Source of the DNA: Brevibacillus sp051967035
GTDB taxonomy: Bacteria > Bacillota > Bacilli > Brevibacillales > Brevibacillaceae
Reading direction: 5' to 3'
NCBI RefSeq assembly: GCF_051967035.1
Contig: NZ_JBQCKK010000009.1
Span: 62,001-126,000, forward strand
Length of the DNA: 64,000 nucleotides
Shown: positions 43,070 to 51,683 of the stretch, one piece after another
How positions within the stretch are numbered: position 1 is the stretch's first letter
Layout of the letters: each line of letters opens with the position of its first letter
Made by a program: the position numbers and the translations under genes
Notes under the pieces: generated by a model
Told to the model about the DNA's origin: nothing
The model's database searches: none
The model's input: the letters and a program-made list of their open reading frames with translations, nothing else

Positions 43070-44212
43070 TCAGATGAGGGTGGAAAGCTTGCGAACGACC
43101 GCCTTCTTGAGCTTCTCAAATTGATACTCTGCGGATAGGTCGGTCCACATTTTTGCATAGCGGCTTTCCTCTTTGTCATCGCAGGAGACATGGCGAAAAA
43201 ACAGCAGAATCGTGTGCACCGCGTAGATCAGGTGCGGGACAAACCGGGTGGCCCGGATGACTTCGACCCCTTCCTCCACCAGCCGCCGCGCTTTGGCGAT
43301 CTCTTGCCGTCGATAGTGGCAAAATCCTTGCAGCAGCTTGAAGCTGCCTACCTCCCGCTGCATCGGCAGCTTTTGCAGAATGGCAGAGGCTTGCTGGAGC
43401 AGCTCTTCCGCCTTTTCCAGCGAGCCGGACAATAGCGCAAGCCAGGTTTCGCCTGCCAGCAAAAACAGGGTAAAGCTGTCCGAATCCATCTGCTCGACGA
43501 TGGTTCGGGCATGCGCGGCCTGCTTTTGCGCCAGCTCCCACTTTCCCGCGCTGGCATACAGGGAGATGGCGCTGATTTGTAATTCGTCCTGAAAAATGGG
43601 CGGCATCGACGCCTGCTGTTTGGCGATTGTCTGGAACAGCTTGACGGTTTGCTCTACATCCATTTCGGTCATCTGGTACAGATGGAAAAGATAAAACAGC
43701 TTTTCCGACAGGGGCGTGTCGTCATCTGTGACAAACCAGGCAAAATCGCCCGCGACAAAGCGGATGTAGACGGCGTAGAAGGGATCCAGTTGAAAGCCGA
43801 GCACTTCCTGGTTGGCGGCGAGAGTTTGCAGGGCGGCGCCCATCCCCATTCCGTGGTAGGTGGACAGCATGGAGCTGATCTGTTCCGAAAAGTCCTGCTT
43901 CCAGGCATGCAGCTGGGGCGGCTGATGCTGCTTCCAGCTCAAGCGGTAGCCCACCCCTCGCACCGTGTCGATCGTGAACAGGTGCGACCATTTTTGCAGC
44001 TTTTTGCGCAAGCGGTAGATGTGGTCGTCAATGGTGCGGTCAGTCGGGTCCTCCAGCGGCCACACGCTGTCGAGCAGATTTTCCCGGGAAAAGGTCCGGT
44101 TTTTCCATGTGACCATATACTTCAGCAAGGCGTACTCCTTCGGCAAAAGTACGACGCTTTCCCCGCCGTAGCGAACCTCCCGCTTGTCATCCTGCCACGC
44201 GATTAATTCCAT
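43070..44212 (-). CDS. OmpR-type winged-helix regulator with a TPR-like C-terminal domain
   Basis: A 380-aa protein with a DNA-binding winged helix at about residues 15-92 (VVLLPKEYALLKYMV, WPLEDPTDRTIDDHIYRL, DTVRGVGYRLSWK). No receiver domain is present. The rest is helical and resembles tetratricopeptide-like repeats (LASAGKWELAQKQAAHART, GSLEKAEELLQQASAILQ). The layout recalls SARP/AfsR-type regulators. It overlaps the upstream sigma-54 regulator gene by 10 bases, so the two are coupled. The target is unknown; the MFS gene follows downstream. Confidence 0.8.
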   Translation of the reverse strand: MELIAWQDDKREVRYGGESVVLLPKEYALLKYMVTWKNRTFSRENLLDSVWPLEDPTDRTIDDHIYRLRKKLQKWSHLFTIDTVRGVGYRLSWKQHQPPQLHAWKQDFSEQISSMLSTYHGMGMGAALQTLAANQEVLGFQLDPFYAVYIRFVAGDFAWFVTDDDTPLSEKLFYLFHLYQMTEMDVEQTVKLFQTIAKQQASMPPIFQDELQISAISLYASAGKWELAQKQAAHARTIVEQMDSDSFTLFLLAGETWLALLSGSLEKAEELLQQASAILQKLPMQREVGSFKLLQGFCHYRRQEIAKARRLVEEGVEVIRATRFVPHLIYAVHTILLFFRHVSCDDKEESRYAKMWTDLSAEYQFEKLKKAVVRKLSTLI

Positions 44213-45936
44213 CTGAACGACTCCCCATCCAGGCCATATTTCTTCATCTTGTTGTACAGCGTGCCGCGCGAGATGCCGAGCAGTGCGGCCGCCGCCTTTT
44301 TGTTGCCGTACGTGCGCTCCAGAGCGGCGATGACCCGTTCTTTGTCCGTCTGCCCTGCCCGTTGCGGATAAGGGGCCAGCGGAGCCGCTGATGCCGGAAG
44401 CGGCGCAGCGGGAGCGGTGTACCCACTGACCGGAGAGGCAAAGGTAGCGGGAGCAATCGGTTCAGACTGCATACGAATGGCGCTTGGCAAATGCTCCGGA
44501 GAGATGACGCCGTTTTCTTGCAGGATGGACAGTCGTTCGATGACATTGCGCAATTGCCGGATGTTTCCGGGCCAACTGTAGTCGAACAGAGCCTGCATCA
44601 CTTCGGACGGGATGCGGGGGACGGCTTGCTCGTGCGCCACGGAATACTCGTGGATGAAAATTTGCACCAGCTCCGGCAAATCTTCGCGCCGGGCACGCAG
44701 CGGAGGAATCTCCAGCGAAAACACATTGAGCCGGTAGTACAGGTCTTCGCGAAAACGGCCCTCCGCCACCATCTGCTCCAGCTGGCGATTGGTCGCCGCA
44801 ATAATGCGCGTATTGACGGTAATCGGCTCGGTTCCGCCTACGCGGTAAAACTGCCGCTCCTGGAGGGCGCGAAGCAGCTTGACTTGCAGCTCCAGAGGCA
44901 GCTCCCCGATTTCGTCGAGGAAAAGCGTACCGCCGTGGGCCAGCTCCAGTTTGCCCGGCTTGCCTTTTTTCTCCGCGCCGGTAAAAGCTCCACCCTGATA
45001 GCCAAACAGCTCGCTCTCGAACAGGGCAGCCGGAATCGCTCCGCAGTTAATGGCGACAAACGGCTTCTCCCGCCGTCGGCTTGCCTGATGAATCGCTTTG
45101 GCAAACAATTCTTTTCCCACGCCGCTCTCGCCGTAGATCAGCACGGTGGCATCGGTCTGCGCCACTTTTTTGGCGGAGCTGATGGCAGCCTGAATAGAGG
45201 CAGAATGTCCCTTGATCGCGTAAAAAGGATCGTCGGCCGCCTGAAACCTGCTCATTTCCTGCTGGAGATTGTGCAGGTGAGCGGTGGTGTGCGCCAACTC
45301 TTCATTCAGGCGGACAAGCTCCGTGATATCCTGCTCGATGGAGATGGCCCCGATGATTTGTCCCCCCTGGCGAATCGGGGCGGCGTTAATCAGCACGTGG
45401 CTGTCGGGACGGGGAATATGGTATACCCGATGAACCGATGTGCCTTGCCGCAAGGCGTCGAGAAGCCGGATGGACTCGCTGGCGAAATGCTCGTCGAGAG
45501 AAGTGCCCAGCACTTGCGCCCGGTCGATCTCATAGATCGTTTCGGCTGCCCGGTTCCAGTACTGCACAATGTTATGGGAGTCGACAATCGTAATGGCTTC
45601 GCTCATCGTATCCATCAATGTGCTGAGCAGAACAGACTGATTGTGAGCCAGGGCAACAAAAGCTTCCAGCAATCGATGGGGCAAAACAATGCCGGTAGCC
45701 ATCCCCGCTTCGTCGACGAGTGCCAACGTAGGCAATTGGCCGGAGGCGAGCGCCTGGCGAATGGGCTCCAGGCATTGCGCCAGCGTAGCGGTCTGAGGGA
45801 TGGACAGTACCTGTACGGTGCGCTCGCCTTCCTGCCACGTGCCTTCTTTTTCGCCTGGGCGCAGGTGGACATCAGCGGGATGGACGGGAGCGGCTAAGTC
45901 CGCAACAACACGATCCAATGAAAAGAGAGGTTTCAA
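44203..45936 (-). CDS. Sigma-54-dependent transcriptional activator (PAS/AAA+/Fis)
   Basis: A 577-aa enhancer-binding activator. An N-terminal region of about 100 residues looks CBS-like, then a PAS domain (about 105-205), an AAA+ domain with Walker A GESGVGKE (269-276), the sigma-54 contact loop GAFTGA (316-321) and DEIGEL, and a Fis-type HTH at the end (KKAAAALLGISRGTLYNKM). It resembles RocR/BkdR. A TTG start follows AGGATGTG. It is divergent to the proline dehydrogenase gene, which has a sigma-54-type promoter, so it probably activates it. Confidence 0.9.
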   Translation of the reverse strand: MKPLFSLDRVVADLAAPVHPADVHLRPGEKEGTWQEGERTVQVLSIPQTATLAQCLEPIRQALASGQLPTLALVDEAGMATGIVLPHRLLEAFVALAHNQSVLLSTLMDTMSEAITIVDSHNIVQYWNRAAETIYEIDRAQVLGTSLDEHFASESIRLLDALRQGTSVHRVYHIPRPDSHVLINAAPIRQGGQIIGAISIEQDITELVRLNEELAHTTAHLHNLQQEMSRFQAADDPFYAIKGHSASIQAAISSAKKVAQTDATVLIYGESGVGKELFAKAIHQASRRREKPFVAINCGAIPAALFESELFGYQGGAFTGAEKKGKPGKLELAHGGTLFLDEIGELPLELQVKLLRALQERQFYRVGGTEPITVNTRIIAATNRQLEQMVAEGRFREDLYYRLNVFSLEIPPLRARREDLPELVQIFIHEYSVAHEQAVPRIPSEVMQALFDYSWPGNIRQLRNVIERLSILQENGVISPEHLPSAIRMQSEPIAPATFASPVSGYTAPAAPLPASAAPLAPYPQRAGQTDKERVIAALERTYGNKKAAAALLGISRGTLYNKMKKYGLDGESFRWN

Positions 45937-45999
45937 ATCGTCACATCCTATCCAAACTAACAGGGAAGGAAACGGGCTGACCCCGATCCGGTTTGCCTG

Positions 46000-46052
46000 T
46001 TGTACATTCGCATCTAATCAAAAGTGTACAAGAATGGACAAAAAATGTACAT
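46000..46052. promoter_or_regulatory. Three TGTACA palindromes: probable upstream activator sites
   Basis: TGTACA lies at 46001-46006, 46025-46030 and 46046-46051. The first two form TTGTACA and TGTACAA, an inverted pair. They lie 80-130 bases before the sigma-54 promoter, a normal enhancer distance, and between the activator gene and proline dehydrogenase. Confidence 0.55.
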
Positions 46053-46129
46053 ATATGTCGAAGGATGTAGGAAGCGCTCGGGTTCCATAACGATGGAGAA
46101 CATCCAAGATATAGCGTACTAGGATGTGT

Positions 46130-46145
46130 TGGCATGGTTCATGCT
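46130..46145 (+). promoter_or_regulatory. Sigma-54 (-24/-12) promoter of proline dehydrogenase
   Basis: TGGCATGGTTCATGCT has GG and GC exactly 12 bases apart, matching TGGCAC-N5-TTGCW at the key bases. It lies about 45 bases before the ATG. The neighbouring gene encodes a sigma-54 activator. Confidence 0.75.
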
Positions 46146-46188
46146 AGTATAAACGAAGCAAAGTACGTTGAGGAGGAGACAGGCAACG

Positions 46189-47109
46189 ATGGAACAACTC
46201 ATGAAGGATTTTTTCTTATTTTTATCCAAAAACAAAGCGCTGAACGCAGCGGCTAAAAAGTGGGGGCTGCGCTTCGGTGCCGGCCGCTTTGTATCCGGTG
46301 TCACCATTGCAGAAGCGATCGCCGCTGTTCAGAAATTGAACCAGCAAGGTCTCGTGTGTACGCTCGACCATTTGGGTGAGTTCGTTTTCAGCCTGGAGGA
46401 AGCAAACGAGTCCGCTGATTACTGCATCAAAACGCTGGAAGCGATTCACCAGTCCGGCGTCGATTGCAACCTGTCGCTGAAAATGACTTCGCTTGGCCTG
46501 GACATCAGCCGTGAGCTGTGCATGACCAACATGCGCCGCATTCTCGACACAGCGAAGAAAAATGGCAACATTTTCGTGCGAATCGACATGGAGGATTATG
46601 CGCATAATCATGTGACCATGGAAATCCTCAATGAGCTGCTCGAAGAGTACGATAACGTGGGAACCGTCATTCAGGCGTATCTGTACAAGGCATCCGACGA
46701 TATCGACAGCTTGAAGGACAAAAAAGTGAACTTCCGTCTGGTTAAAGGCGCTTACAAGGAATCCCCGGAAGTAGCGTACCCGAACAAGGCGGATGTAGAC
46801 GAGAACTACAAAAAAATCATCAAGCAGCATCTGTTGAACGGCGGATACGCTGCAGTGGCCACCCACGATGACAACATTATCGCTTATGTAAAACAGCTGG
46901 AAAAAGAATACAACATCCCACGCACCCAGTTTGAATTCCAGATGCTGTACGGCATTCGCCCTCAATCCCAGATCCAACTCGCGCGGGAAGGGTACAAAAT
47001 GCGCGTGTACGTTCCATACGGAATCGACTGGTACGGCTACTTCATGCGCCGTCTGGCAGAAAGCCCGGCAAACGTGAAGTTCGTACTCAAGGGAATGTTT
47101 ACGAAGTAA
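46189..47109 (+). CDS. putB: Proline dehydrogenase
   Basis: A 306-aa FAD enzyme that oxidises proline to pyrroline-5-carboxylate. The barrel shows DHLGEFVFSLEEAN near residue 58, KMTSLGLDIS, IDMEDYAHNHVTME and LVKGAYKESPEVAYPNKADV, followed by GIRPQSQIQLAREGYKMRVY and YGIDWYGYFMRRLAESPANV, the conserved C-terminal helix. The ATG follows GAGGAGGAGA. The usual partner, pyrroline-5-carboxylate dehydrogenase, is not adjacent. Confidence 0.94.
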   Translation: MEQLMKDFFLFLSKNKALNAAAKKWGLRFGAGRFVSGVTIAEAIAAVQKLNQQGLVCTLDHLGEFVFSLEEANESADYCIKTLEAIHQSGVDCNLSLKMTSLGLDISRELCMTNMRRILDTAKKNGNIFVRIDMEDYAHNHVTMEILNELLEEYDNVGTVIQAYLYKASDDIDSLKDKKVNFRLVKGAYKESPEVAYPNKADVDENYKKIIKQHLLNGGYAAVATHDDNIIAYVKQLEKEYNIPRTQFEFQMLYGIRPQSQIQLAREGYKMRVYVPYGIDWYGYFMRRLAESPANVKFVLKGMFTK

Positions 47110-47128
47110 GGCGGACATGCCTGACGAG

Positions 47129-47159
47129 ACACCTCCGAATGAGCTTTCGGAGGTGTTTT
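47129..47159 (+). terminator. Terminator after proline dehydrogenase
   Basis: The perfect stem ACACCTCCGAA/TTCGGAGGTGT has a short loop and is followed by TTTT. Confidence 0.85.
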
Positions 47160-47211
47160 GTGTTAGGATGGGAGCAAGAATTGGCCTGTAGGTAGAAAGG
47201 GGACCTTTTTC

Positions 47212-48168
47212 GTGCGCACATTCACCATTCCACTGACACCTCCGTATTCCTTCGAGCGACTGCTGCAACGGCTGAAAACCCATCCCGATCCACAACTGGA
47301 GATTCAGCCGGAAAACAGCCTGCTGCGGCGTGTGTTTCGGGTCGGGACACGGCCTGTTTTGACTCGCATACAATTCGTAGGCGATCTGGAAAATCCTTCT
47401 CTGAAAATCGAAACGTCCGCTGCCCTGTCCGCGACGGAACAGCGCGAGCTGGAGCGGACGATTCGCCACGTTTTCAGCGCAGACCTGGACCTGTTGCCGA
47501 TTTACGAGCAGATGGGGGAAGAGCCGGAGCTGGCCGTGCTTGTCGAGCGTTTTCGCGGCTTGCGGCTGATGCACGACTCCGATCTGTTTCAAGCGATGGT
47601 CAAGACGATTATTGGTCAGCAAATCAATTTGACCTTCGCGGCGAATTTGACACAGCGATTGCTGGCGCTGGCTGGCGAGGAAGTGGCAGACGAGCGCGGC
47701 GTGAAATTTCTTGCGTTTCCCACTGCGGAGGCGGTCGCGAGGCTGTCGACGGAAGAATTGCGTCCGTTGCAATTCAGCCAGCGAAAAGCCGAGTATATCA
47801 TTGATTACGCGCGTGCGGTTGTGAATGGAAAGGTGGATTTGGAGCGGCTGTGGGCAATGGAAGACGAAGAGGTGATCGCGCATCTGACGGCCCTGCGCGG
47901 AATTGGCCGCTGGACGGTGGAGTGTCTGCTGATGTTCGGGATGGGACGACCCGATTTGCTGCCGGCAGCGGACATCGGCCTGCGCAACGGGATTGCGCTT
48001 GTATACCGGATGGACACCAAACCGGACGAGCAGGAAATTCGCCGGATCGGAGCGCGTTGGGCGCCATGGCGAAGCATCTGTTCTCTTTACATTTGGGAAG
48101 CGGTGGGGGCGGCGAAGCGAAAAGAGGAAGGAATCAGAACGAGTCTGCTGCGTGACGACAAGCCGTGA
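47212..48168 (+). CDS. alkA: DNA-3-methyladenine glycosylase II (AlkA-like)
   Basis: A 318-aa base-excision repair enzyme that removes alkylated purines. The helix-hairpin-helix and GPD motif are at LRGIGRWTVECLLMFGMG (from residue 228), with the catalytic Asp D254 in PAADIGLRNG. The N-terminal domain (about 100 residues) has the AlkA beta-sheet pattern. The start is a GTG at 47212 after GAAAGGGGACC. A weak cysteine content and no adjacent ada gene. Confidence 0.88.
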   Translation: MRTFTIPLTPPYSFERLLQRLKTHPDPQLEIQPENSLLRRVFRVGTRPVLTRIQFVGDLENPSLKIETSAALSATEQRELERTIRHVFSADLDLLPIYEQMGEEPELAVLVERFRGLRLMHDSDLFQAMVKTIIGQQINLTFAANLTQRLLALAGEEVADERGVKFLAFPTAEAVARLSTEELRPLQFSQRKAEYIIDYARAVVNGKVDLERLWAMEDEEVIAHLTALRGIGRWTVECLLMFGMGRPDLLPAADIGLRNGIALVYRMDTKPDEQEIRRIGARWAPWRSICSLYIWEAVGAAKRKEEGIRTSLLRDDKP

Positions 48169-48338
48169 CAGGATAGGCATGGTCCCAGGTGTAGCGAGGC
48201 ATGCAGGCGGCGCTTCCCTGCCAGTTAGGACTTCTATCCGTCCACAACTGTTGCGATCTGTGTTACCATGGAAAAAGGCTGTAGCGTTGCAAACGGCACT
48301 TTTCCCCCTGCCGTTCAAAGGAAGGGAGGTTGTTCGCC

Positions 48339-49034
48339 ATGGCCCAAATGAAGGTCCTCGTTGCTGATGACGATCCAAATGTACGCGAAATTATTCGCCT
48401 TTATTTCGAAAAACAACAGATGGAGCTTGTCGTCGCCAGGGATGGGCGGGAAGCGCTCACCCTTGTAGAGGCTGAACAGCCCGACGTGCTGATTCTCGAT
48501 GTGATGATGCCGCACATGGACGGCTTTGAAGCTTGTCGGGAAATTCGCAAAAAATGGGATACGCCGATTATTATGCTAACCGCCAAAGACGAAGAATTTG
48601 ACCGCGTGCTCGGCCTGGAGCTGGGAGCGGATGACTATGTAACCAAGCCGTTCAGCCCGCGTGAGCTGGTGGCGCGAATCCGGGCGATTATGCGCCGCTT
48701 GCAGCCGAAGCCAAAAGCGGAGGAGGATGCGCCGCGCATTTTCAGCTTCGATCAGCTGACGATCGATCTGGACAAGCGCGAGGTCATCGTCGCGGGGGAA
48801 AAGGTCAGTTTTCGCCCGAAGGAATTTGATTTGCTTGTGCAACTGGTCAAATCGCCAGGCAGCGTCTGGTCGCGCGAGCAGCTGCTGGAGCAGGTGTGGG
48901 GTTTTGACTACTTCGGCGATGTCCGCACGATTGATGTCCATATCAAAAAGATCAGACAGCGCCTGGATAAGCTTCCGTACGAGTGCATCCATACCGTTTG
49001 GGGGATCGGCTACAAGTTTGGGGTGGAGTCTTGA
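48339..49034 (+). CDS. OmpR-family response regulator
   Basis: A 231-aa response regulator with a receiver domain (phospho-acceptor D54 in LILDVMMPHMDG, K103 in DYVTKPFSPREL) and a C-terminal winged helix ending VWGIGYKFGVES. The ATG at 48339 is 8 bases after GGAAGGGAGGT. Its stop shares a base with the start of the next gene (TGATG), so it is translated with its kinase. Regulon unknown. Confidence 0.93.
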   Translation: MAQMKVLVADDDPNVREIIRLYFEKQQMELVVARDGREALTLVEAEQPDVLILDVMMPHMDGFEACREIRKKWDTPIIMLTAKDEEFDRVLGLELGADDYVTKPFSPRELVARIRAIMRRLQPKPKAEEDAPRIFSFDQLTIDLDKREVIVAGEKVSFRPKEFDLLVQLVKSPGSVWSREQLLEQVWGFDYFGDVRTIDVHIKKIRQRLDKLPYECIHTVWGIGYKFGVES

Positions 49035-50485
49035 TGCTCGGTACTTCCAAAAGCATTTTTCGCCGCCTCCTGTTCAGCTTTTTGGCGACAGTGCTGGTCG
49101 GTTTGGGCATTTCCGGCATTTTGCTGTCCTTTTTCGCGCGGGAGTATATTTACAACTCCAAGGAAGAAGAACTGTTGCGGATGGCGAAAAAGGTCAACGC
49201 CGCGATTCACGACAGCGATCAAGTGAACAAGGCGCTTTTGGACAAGCTGGCGATGCTCGATGAGTCATTCGACACGCGAATCTGGCTGTTCAATAAAGAA
49301 GGAAAAATTGTCGCGACCTCCATGAAGGACGAGGTGTTCACCGGAAAGTCGGTGGCTGTCTCGATCGCCGACAACGTGCTGAAAGGCAAGAATGCAGTCT
49401 CCGAGCTGAAAATCGAAGGGCTGGAGGACCCGATGCTCTCGGTTTCCGTTCCATGGGGCGAGGGCGAGAACGTGTACGGAGGAATCATCCTGCACGCTCC
49501 CATCGAAGGGATCGAAAAAACATTCGGACAAATGCGCGAGTCGATTTTGTGGGCGACGCTATTTGGCGTTGTGCTGTCTACCGCAATGGTTTCTTACCTG
49601 TCCTGGTCGATCTCGCGGCCGCTGCGGACGATCGAGCGGACGGCGGCGGAGATTGGCAGGGGCAACTATGCGGAGCGCGTGCAGGTAGACACGCACGATG
49701 AAATTGCCGATTTGGCGCAGACGATCAACACGATGGCGGAAAAGCTGGAAAAGGTGGAGCAGGAACGGCACCATCTGGAGCAGGTGCGCAACGATTTTCT
49801 CGCCAATGTGTCCCACGAGCTGCGCACGCCGCTTACAGCGATGCAAGGCTTTCTGGAGGCGCTGCAGGACGGGCTGGTAGAGGACGAAGAAGCCCGGCAG
49901 AAATATTACGCCGTCATGTATGCGGAGACGATGCAGGTCAATCGGCTGGTCGATGACCTGATGGATTTGATGAAGCTGGAAAACAACGAGGTCAATCTGG
50001 CGAAGTTCCCTGTCGATGTCGCAGAGGTGATGAATCGGGTCGCTTTTTCGTTCCGCCAGGAGGCCGAGGAAAAAGGGCTTCAGCTCACGGTCGAGGTTGA
50101 GGAGGAGCTGCCGCGCATTTACGCGGACAAGGATCGGGTGGCGCAAATTTTGAAAAACCTGGTAAAAAATGCACTCAAGTTCACGGAAGCAGGCGAAATC
50201 CGGATGACAGCCAGGTTGCAGGACCCGTGGGTGTGCATGCAGGTGCAGGATACGGGCATGGGCATTGGCACAGACGATCTGAACCGGATTTGGGAGCGGT
50301 TTTTCAAGGTGGATCGCGGACGTTCCAAAAACAACAAGGGCACGGGTCTTGGCCTGGCCATCGTCAAAGAGCTGGTCGACCTGCACGATGGCGAATGCCA
50401 TGTGGAAAGCGTGCCAGGGCAAGGAAGCACGTTTACCATTCTGCTGCCGAAGGTCACGGTGCCGCCCGCCAAACCATTGCCATGA
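49034..50485 (+). CDS. Sensor histidine kinase (HAMP)
   Basis: A 483-aa membrane kinase with two membrane helices (about residues 12-35 and 170-195), an extracellular sensor of about 130 residues, a HAMP domain, and a dimerisation domain with H261 in NVSHELRTPLTAM. The ATPase domain has the N, G1 and G2 boxes (LKNLVKNALKFTEAG, DTGMGIGTDD, GTGLGLAIVKELV). It pairs with the response regulator just upstream. The stimulus is unknown. A terminator overlaps the stop. Confidence 0.93.
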   Translation: MLGTSKSIFRRLLFSFLATVLVGLGISGILLSFFAREYIYNSKEEELLRMAKKVNAAIHDSDQVNKALLDKLAMLDESFDTRIWLFNKEGKIVATSMKDEVFTGKSVAVSIADNVLKGKNAVSELKIEGLEDPMLSVSVPWGEGENVYGGIILHAPIEGIEKTFGQMRESILWATLFGVVLSTAMVSYLSWSISRPLRTIERTAAEIGRGNYAERVQVDTHDEIADLAQTINTMAEKLEKVEQERHHLEQVRNDFLANVSHELRTPLTAMQGFLEALQDGLVEDEEARQKYYAVMYAETMQVNRLVDDLMDLMKLENNEVNLAKFPVDVAEVMNRVAFSFRQEAEEKGLQLTVEVEEELPRIYADKDRVAQILKNLVKNALKFTEAGEIRMTARLQDPWVCMQVQDTGMGIGTDDLNRIWERFFKVDRGRSKNNKGTGLGLAIVKELVDLHDGECHVESVPGQGSTFTILLPKVTVPPAKPLP

Positions 50486-50520
50486 CGCCAATCGTGTTGG
50501 CGTCATGGTCATATTTTTTT
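50480..50520 (+). terminator. Terminator after the two-component operon
   Basis: A perfect 12-bp stem CCATGACGCCAA/TTGGCGTCATGG with a 4-base loop begins at the stop codon and is followed by T-rich sequence. Confidence 0.9.
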
Positions 50521-50636
50521 CATAATTGGATCATGGAATTTTCCTATTCTCCTTACAGAATGGTTATCTTTGCCCGTTACGATGTACGTGTGACGGCGAG
50601 AAGGTCACGAAAGCTAAGGATGAAAGGAGAATGAAC

Positions 50637-51023
50637 GTGAATAGAAAATGGTTTTCCATTGCAGCTGTCGCATTGCTCCTGTCTGGAAGCCTGGTAGCCT
50701 GCTCCAGCCCAACAGGGACGCCTGAACCAGCGACGCAGCAAGAGGGCACAAGCCAGACAACACCGGCTTCTTCTGATCATGGACAATCCACCGACAGCTC
50801 GGTTTCACAAGATCAATCGACGCCTGACGCATCGGCAAACAGCTCGGATACGACCACGGGCGGTTCGGACAGCACAGGCACATCTTCTGAGAAACCGGCA
50901 AGCGCACCAACTGGTGACAGCAGCTCAGACAGTAAGTCTGACGCAAGCTCGACTGGCGCGGCCGGAACGGACAACAGCGAATCTGCCGATCAGTCCCCTT
51001 CGACTGACGCGAGCAAGCCATAA
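50637..51023 (+). CDS. Ser/Thr-rich lipoprotein
   Basis: A 128-aa exported lipoprotein with MNRKWFSIAAVALLLSGS followed by the lipobox LVAC, giving Cys22 as the lipidated residue. The mature part is almost entirely Ser, Thr, Asp, Gly, Ala and Pro and is probably unstructured. Function unknown. The GTG at 50637 lies 7 bases from AAAGGAG, while the ATG at 50631 is one base away, so the GTG is preferred. It lies downstream of a two-component system, with a terminator between. Confidence 0.8.
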   Translation: MNRKWFSIAAVALLLSGSLVACSSPTGTPEPATQQEGTSQTTPASSDHGQSTDSSVSQDQSTPDASANSSDTTTGGSDSTGTSSEKPASAPTGDSSSDSKSDASSTGAAGTDNSESADQSPSTDASKP

Positions 51024-51098
51024 CGATTCGCCAACTGGAAACACGTTTGGTAACGTTTGTTGAAATTCCTCTACTTCCCTCCCGTTTTCTATATATGT

Positions 51099-51124
51099 GA
51101 CGGCTATAGGCCGTCTTTTTTTTG
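51099..51124 (+). terminator. Terminator after the lipoprotein gene
   Basis: The short stem GACGG/CCGTC closes on CTATAGG and is followed by seven to eight Ts. Confidence 0.7.
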
Positions 51125-51238
51125 CTGTTTTTCTGGGTGGGTACTTATGGGGGGAAATGTTGCATATGCTACAATCTCAATCAGGGACTGTTCGTATATC
51201 CTTTATAAGCAGATGGTGTACGTTTAGGAGGGCTGGTC

Positions 51239-51604
51239 ATGGAACATTCTAGTTTAGTGCTTAACCCGGAGGACTTACAGCGAGTTCTGGTACAGGCATG
51301 GTCTCTCCAATCAAGTTCAAAATGGACTCCAGATAACCCTGCACGTGGACAATGCGGAGTCACGGCTTTAGTGGTGAACGACATCCTTGGCGGCGAAATC
51401 CTGAAAACGCAATTGCCTGACGGCGTTCACTTTTACAACCGTATTTCGGGACGGCGATATGACTTCACGGAGTCTCAGTTCAAAGAACCTCTCGTCTATG
51501 CAGACGTGTTATCAAGTCGGGAGGAAGCCTTCCGCGATACGAACGCTGAACAATACACGTACCTGAAACATGCGGTATTGCATGTTCTCGGTTCCGGTTT
51601 TTAG
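51239..51604 (+). CDS. YunG-like family protein
   Basis: A 121-aa soluble protein with SSKWTPDNPARGQCGVTAL, DILGGEILKTQLPDGVHFYN and GRRYDFTESQFKEPL, which match Bacillus YunG. The conserved Cys and His look like a cysteine-protease-type catalytic set, but I know of no demonstrated function. The start ATG at 51239 follows GGAGGGC. Monocistronic with its own terminator. Confidence 0.8.
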   Translation: MEHSSLVLNPEDLQRVLVQAWSLQSSSKWTPDNPARGQCGVTALVVNDILGGEILKTQLPDGVHFYNRISGRRYDFTESQFKEPLVYADVLSSREEAFRDTNAEQYTYLKHAVLHVLGSGF

Positions 51605-51625
51605 CTTGCTCCCAGCGACATGGGA

Positions 51626-51657
51626 AAAGGACAGCAGGAAGTCTGCTGTCCTTTTTT
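51626..51657. terminator. Terminator between yunG-like and eamA-like genes
   Basis: Perfect arms AAAGGACAGCAG/CTGCTGTCCTTT with a 5-base loop are flanked by As and Ts on both strands. Confidence 0.9.
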
Positions 51658-51683
51658 CGAGCGGACGAACGGGCTTGTAAGCT

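Noticed and set aside
46222..48378. A 718-codon open frame on the minus strand across proline dehydrogenase and alkA
   Set aside because: It covers two clear forward genes with known motifs. Its product has no recognisable domain and contains low-complexity Arg/Gln/His runs typical of antisense frames in GC-rich DNA.
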